Source: Mytilus galloprovincialis | Lineage: Eukaryota > Mollusca > Bivalvia > Mytilida > Mytilidae | Direction of reading: 5' to 3' | NCBI RefSeq assembly: GCF_965363235.1 | Contig: NC_134840.1 | Location: forward strand, 90,966,416-91,030,415 | Length of the DNA stretch: 64,000 nt | Shown: piece by piece, positions 63,914-64,000 of the stretch | How positions within the stretch are numbered: the stretch's first letter is position 1 | Layout: each line of letters begins with the position of its first letter | Program-made: the position numbers and the translations under genes | The notes under the pieces: generated by a model | Databases searched by the model: none | What the model saw: the letters and a program-made list of their open reading frames with translations, nothing else | What the model was told of the DNA's origin: nothing

Positions 63914-64000
63914 ATAGTTCTCTGCACATTTTCAATGAATTGTTTTACTGTACAGCGTATATCAGATTTAATATTCTGTTGCATGTAATTTACCTTGTTT

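Overview
The window is metazoan nuclear DNA from a bivalve, most likely a marine mussel (Mytilus or a close relative). It is AT-rich, and its genes have small exons with GT-AG introns. It is dense in short dispersed repeats of types I associate with mussel genomes: a 'gattagaccgttggttttcc' repeat, the 'gacgaaacgcgcgtctggcg' family, the 'tgtcgagcctgcaacttttg' element and others. The taxon is inferred from remembered repeats and was not checked by a search.

Three host genes can be read exon by exon, with a fourth probable one. At the right end a complete 17-exon eIF2A gene runs on the + strand (45477-63913; coding length 1746 nt, 581 codons plus stop). Head-to-head with it, 472 bp away on the - strand, is a complete three-exon SERP1/RAMP4 gene (43089-45004, 65 codons). 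Two consecutive introns of eIF2A carry U12-type signals, one GT-AG and one AT-AC. A second, SERP1-like gene lies on the - strand at 20918-23820. It has the same exon lengths and phases, but I could not find its last exon. Its first intron is almost entirely a minisatellite of about 70 units of 36 bp, and each unit is a copy of the exon 1/intron 1 junction, so the array is a tandem series of 5' splice sites. On the left (10052-13377, +) is a small secreted-peptide gene with two homologous terminal exons, each carrying a 125-nt coding stretch with the motif HELGD(FY/YF)KGKR.

Mobile DNA fills most of the rest. 1-9.7 kb: dispersed repeats, a TA-flanked MITE, a SINE fragment, a pair of far-apart inverted repeats and a decayed minus-strand gene fragment. 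13.5-20.9 kb: dispersed repeats, the 3' end of a LINE and a tRNA-like SINE. 24.3-25.1 kb: a long CGATC-rich fold-back palindrome. 26.0-26.3 kb: a TTAA-flanked MITE. 26.6-31.7 kb: an inverted-repeat element hosting a nearly intact APE/RT LINE (long ORF 28092-31319). 32-34.7 kb: a hairpin element, two copies of a 0.3-kb repeat and a dimer of the 345-bp family with a MITE nested in it. 35.4-41.1 kb: a whole-looking Ngaro-type DIRS retroelement with gag-like, RT/RNase H, tyrosine recombinase and SGNH-hydrolase ORFs and split direct repeats. The eIF2A introns contain several further elements, including two copies of a 1.08-kb repeat and one full tRNA-SINE. That SINE's 3' tail matches the tail of the LINE at 17.1 kb.
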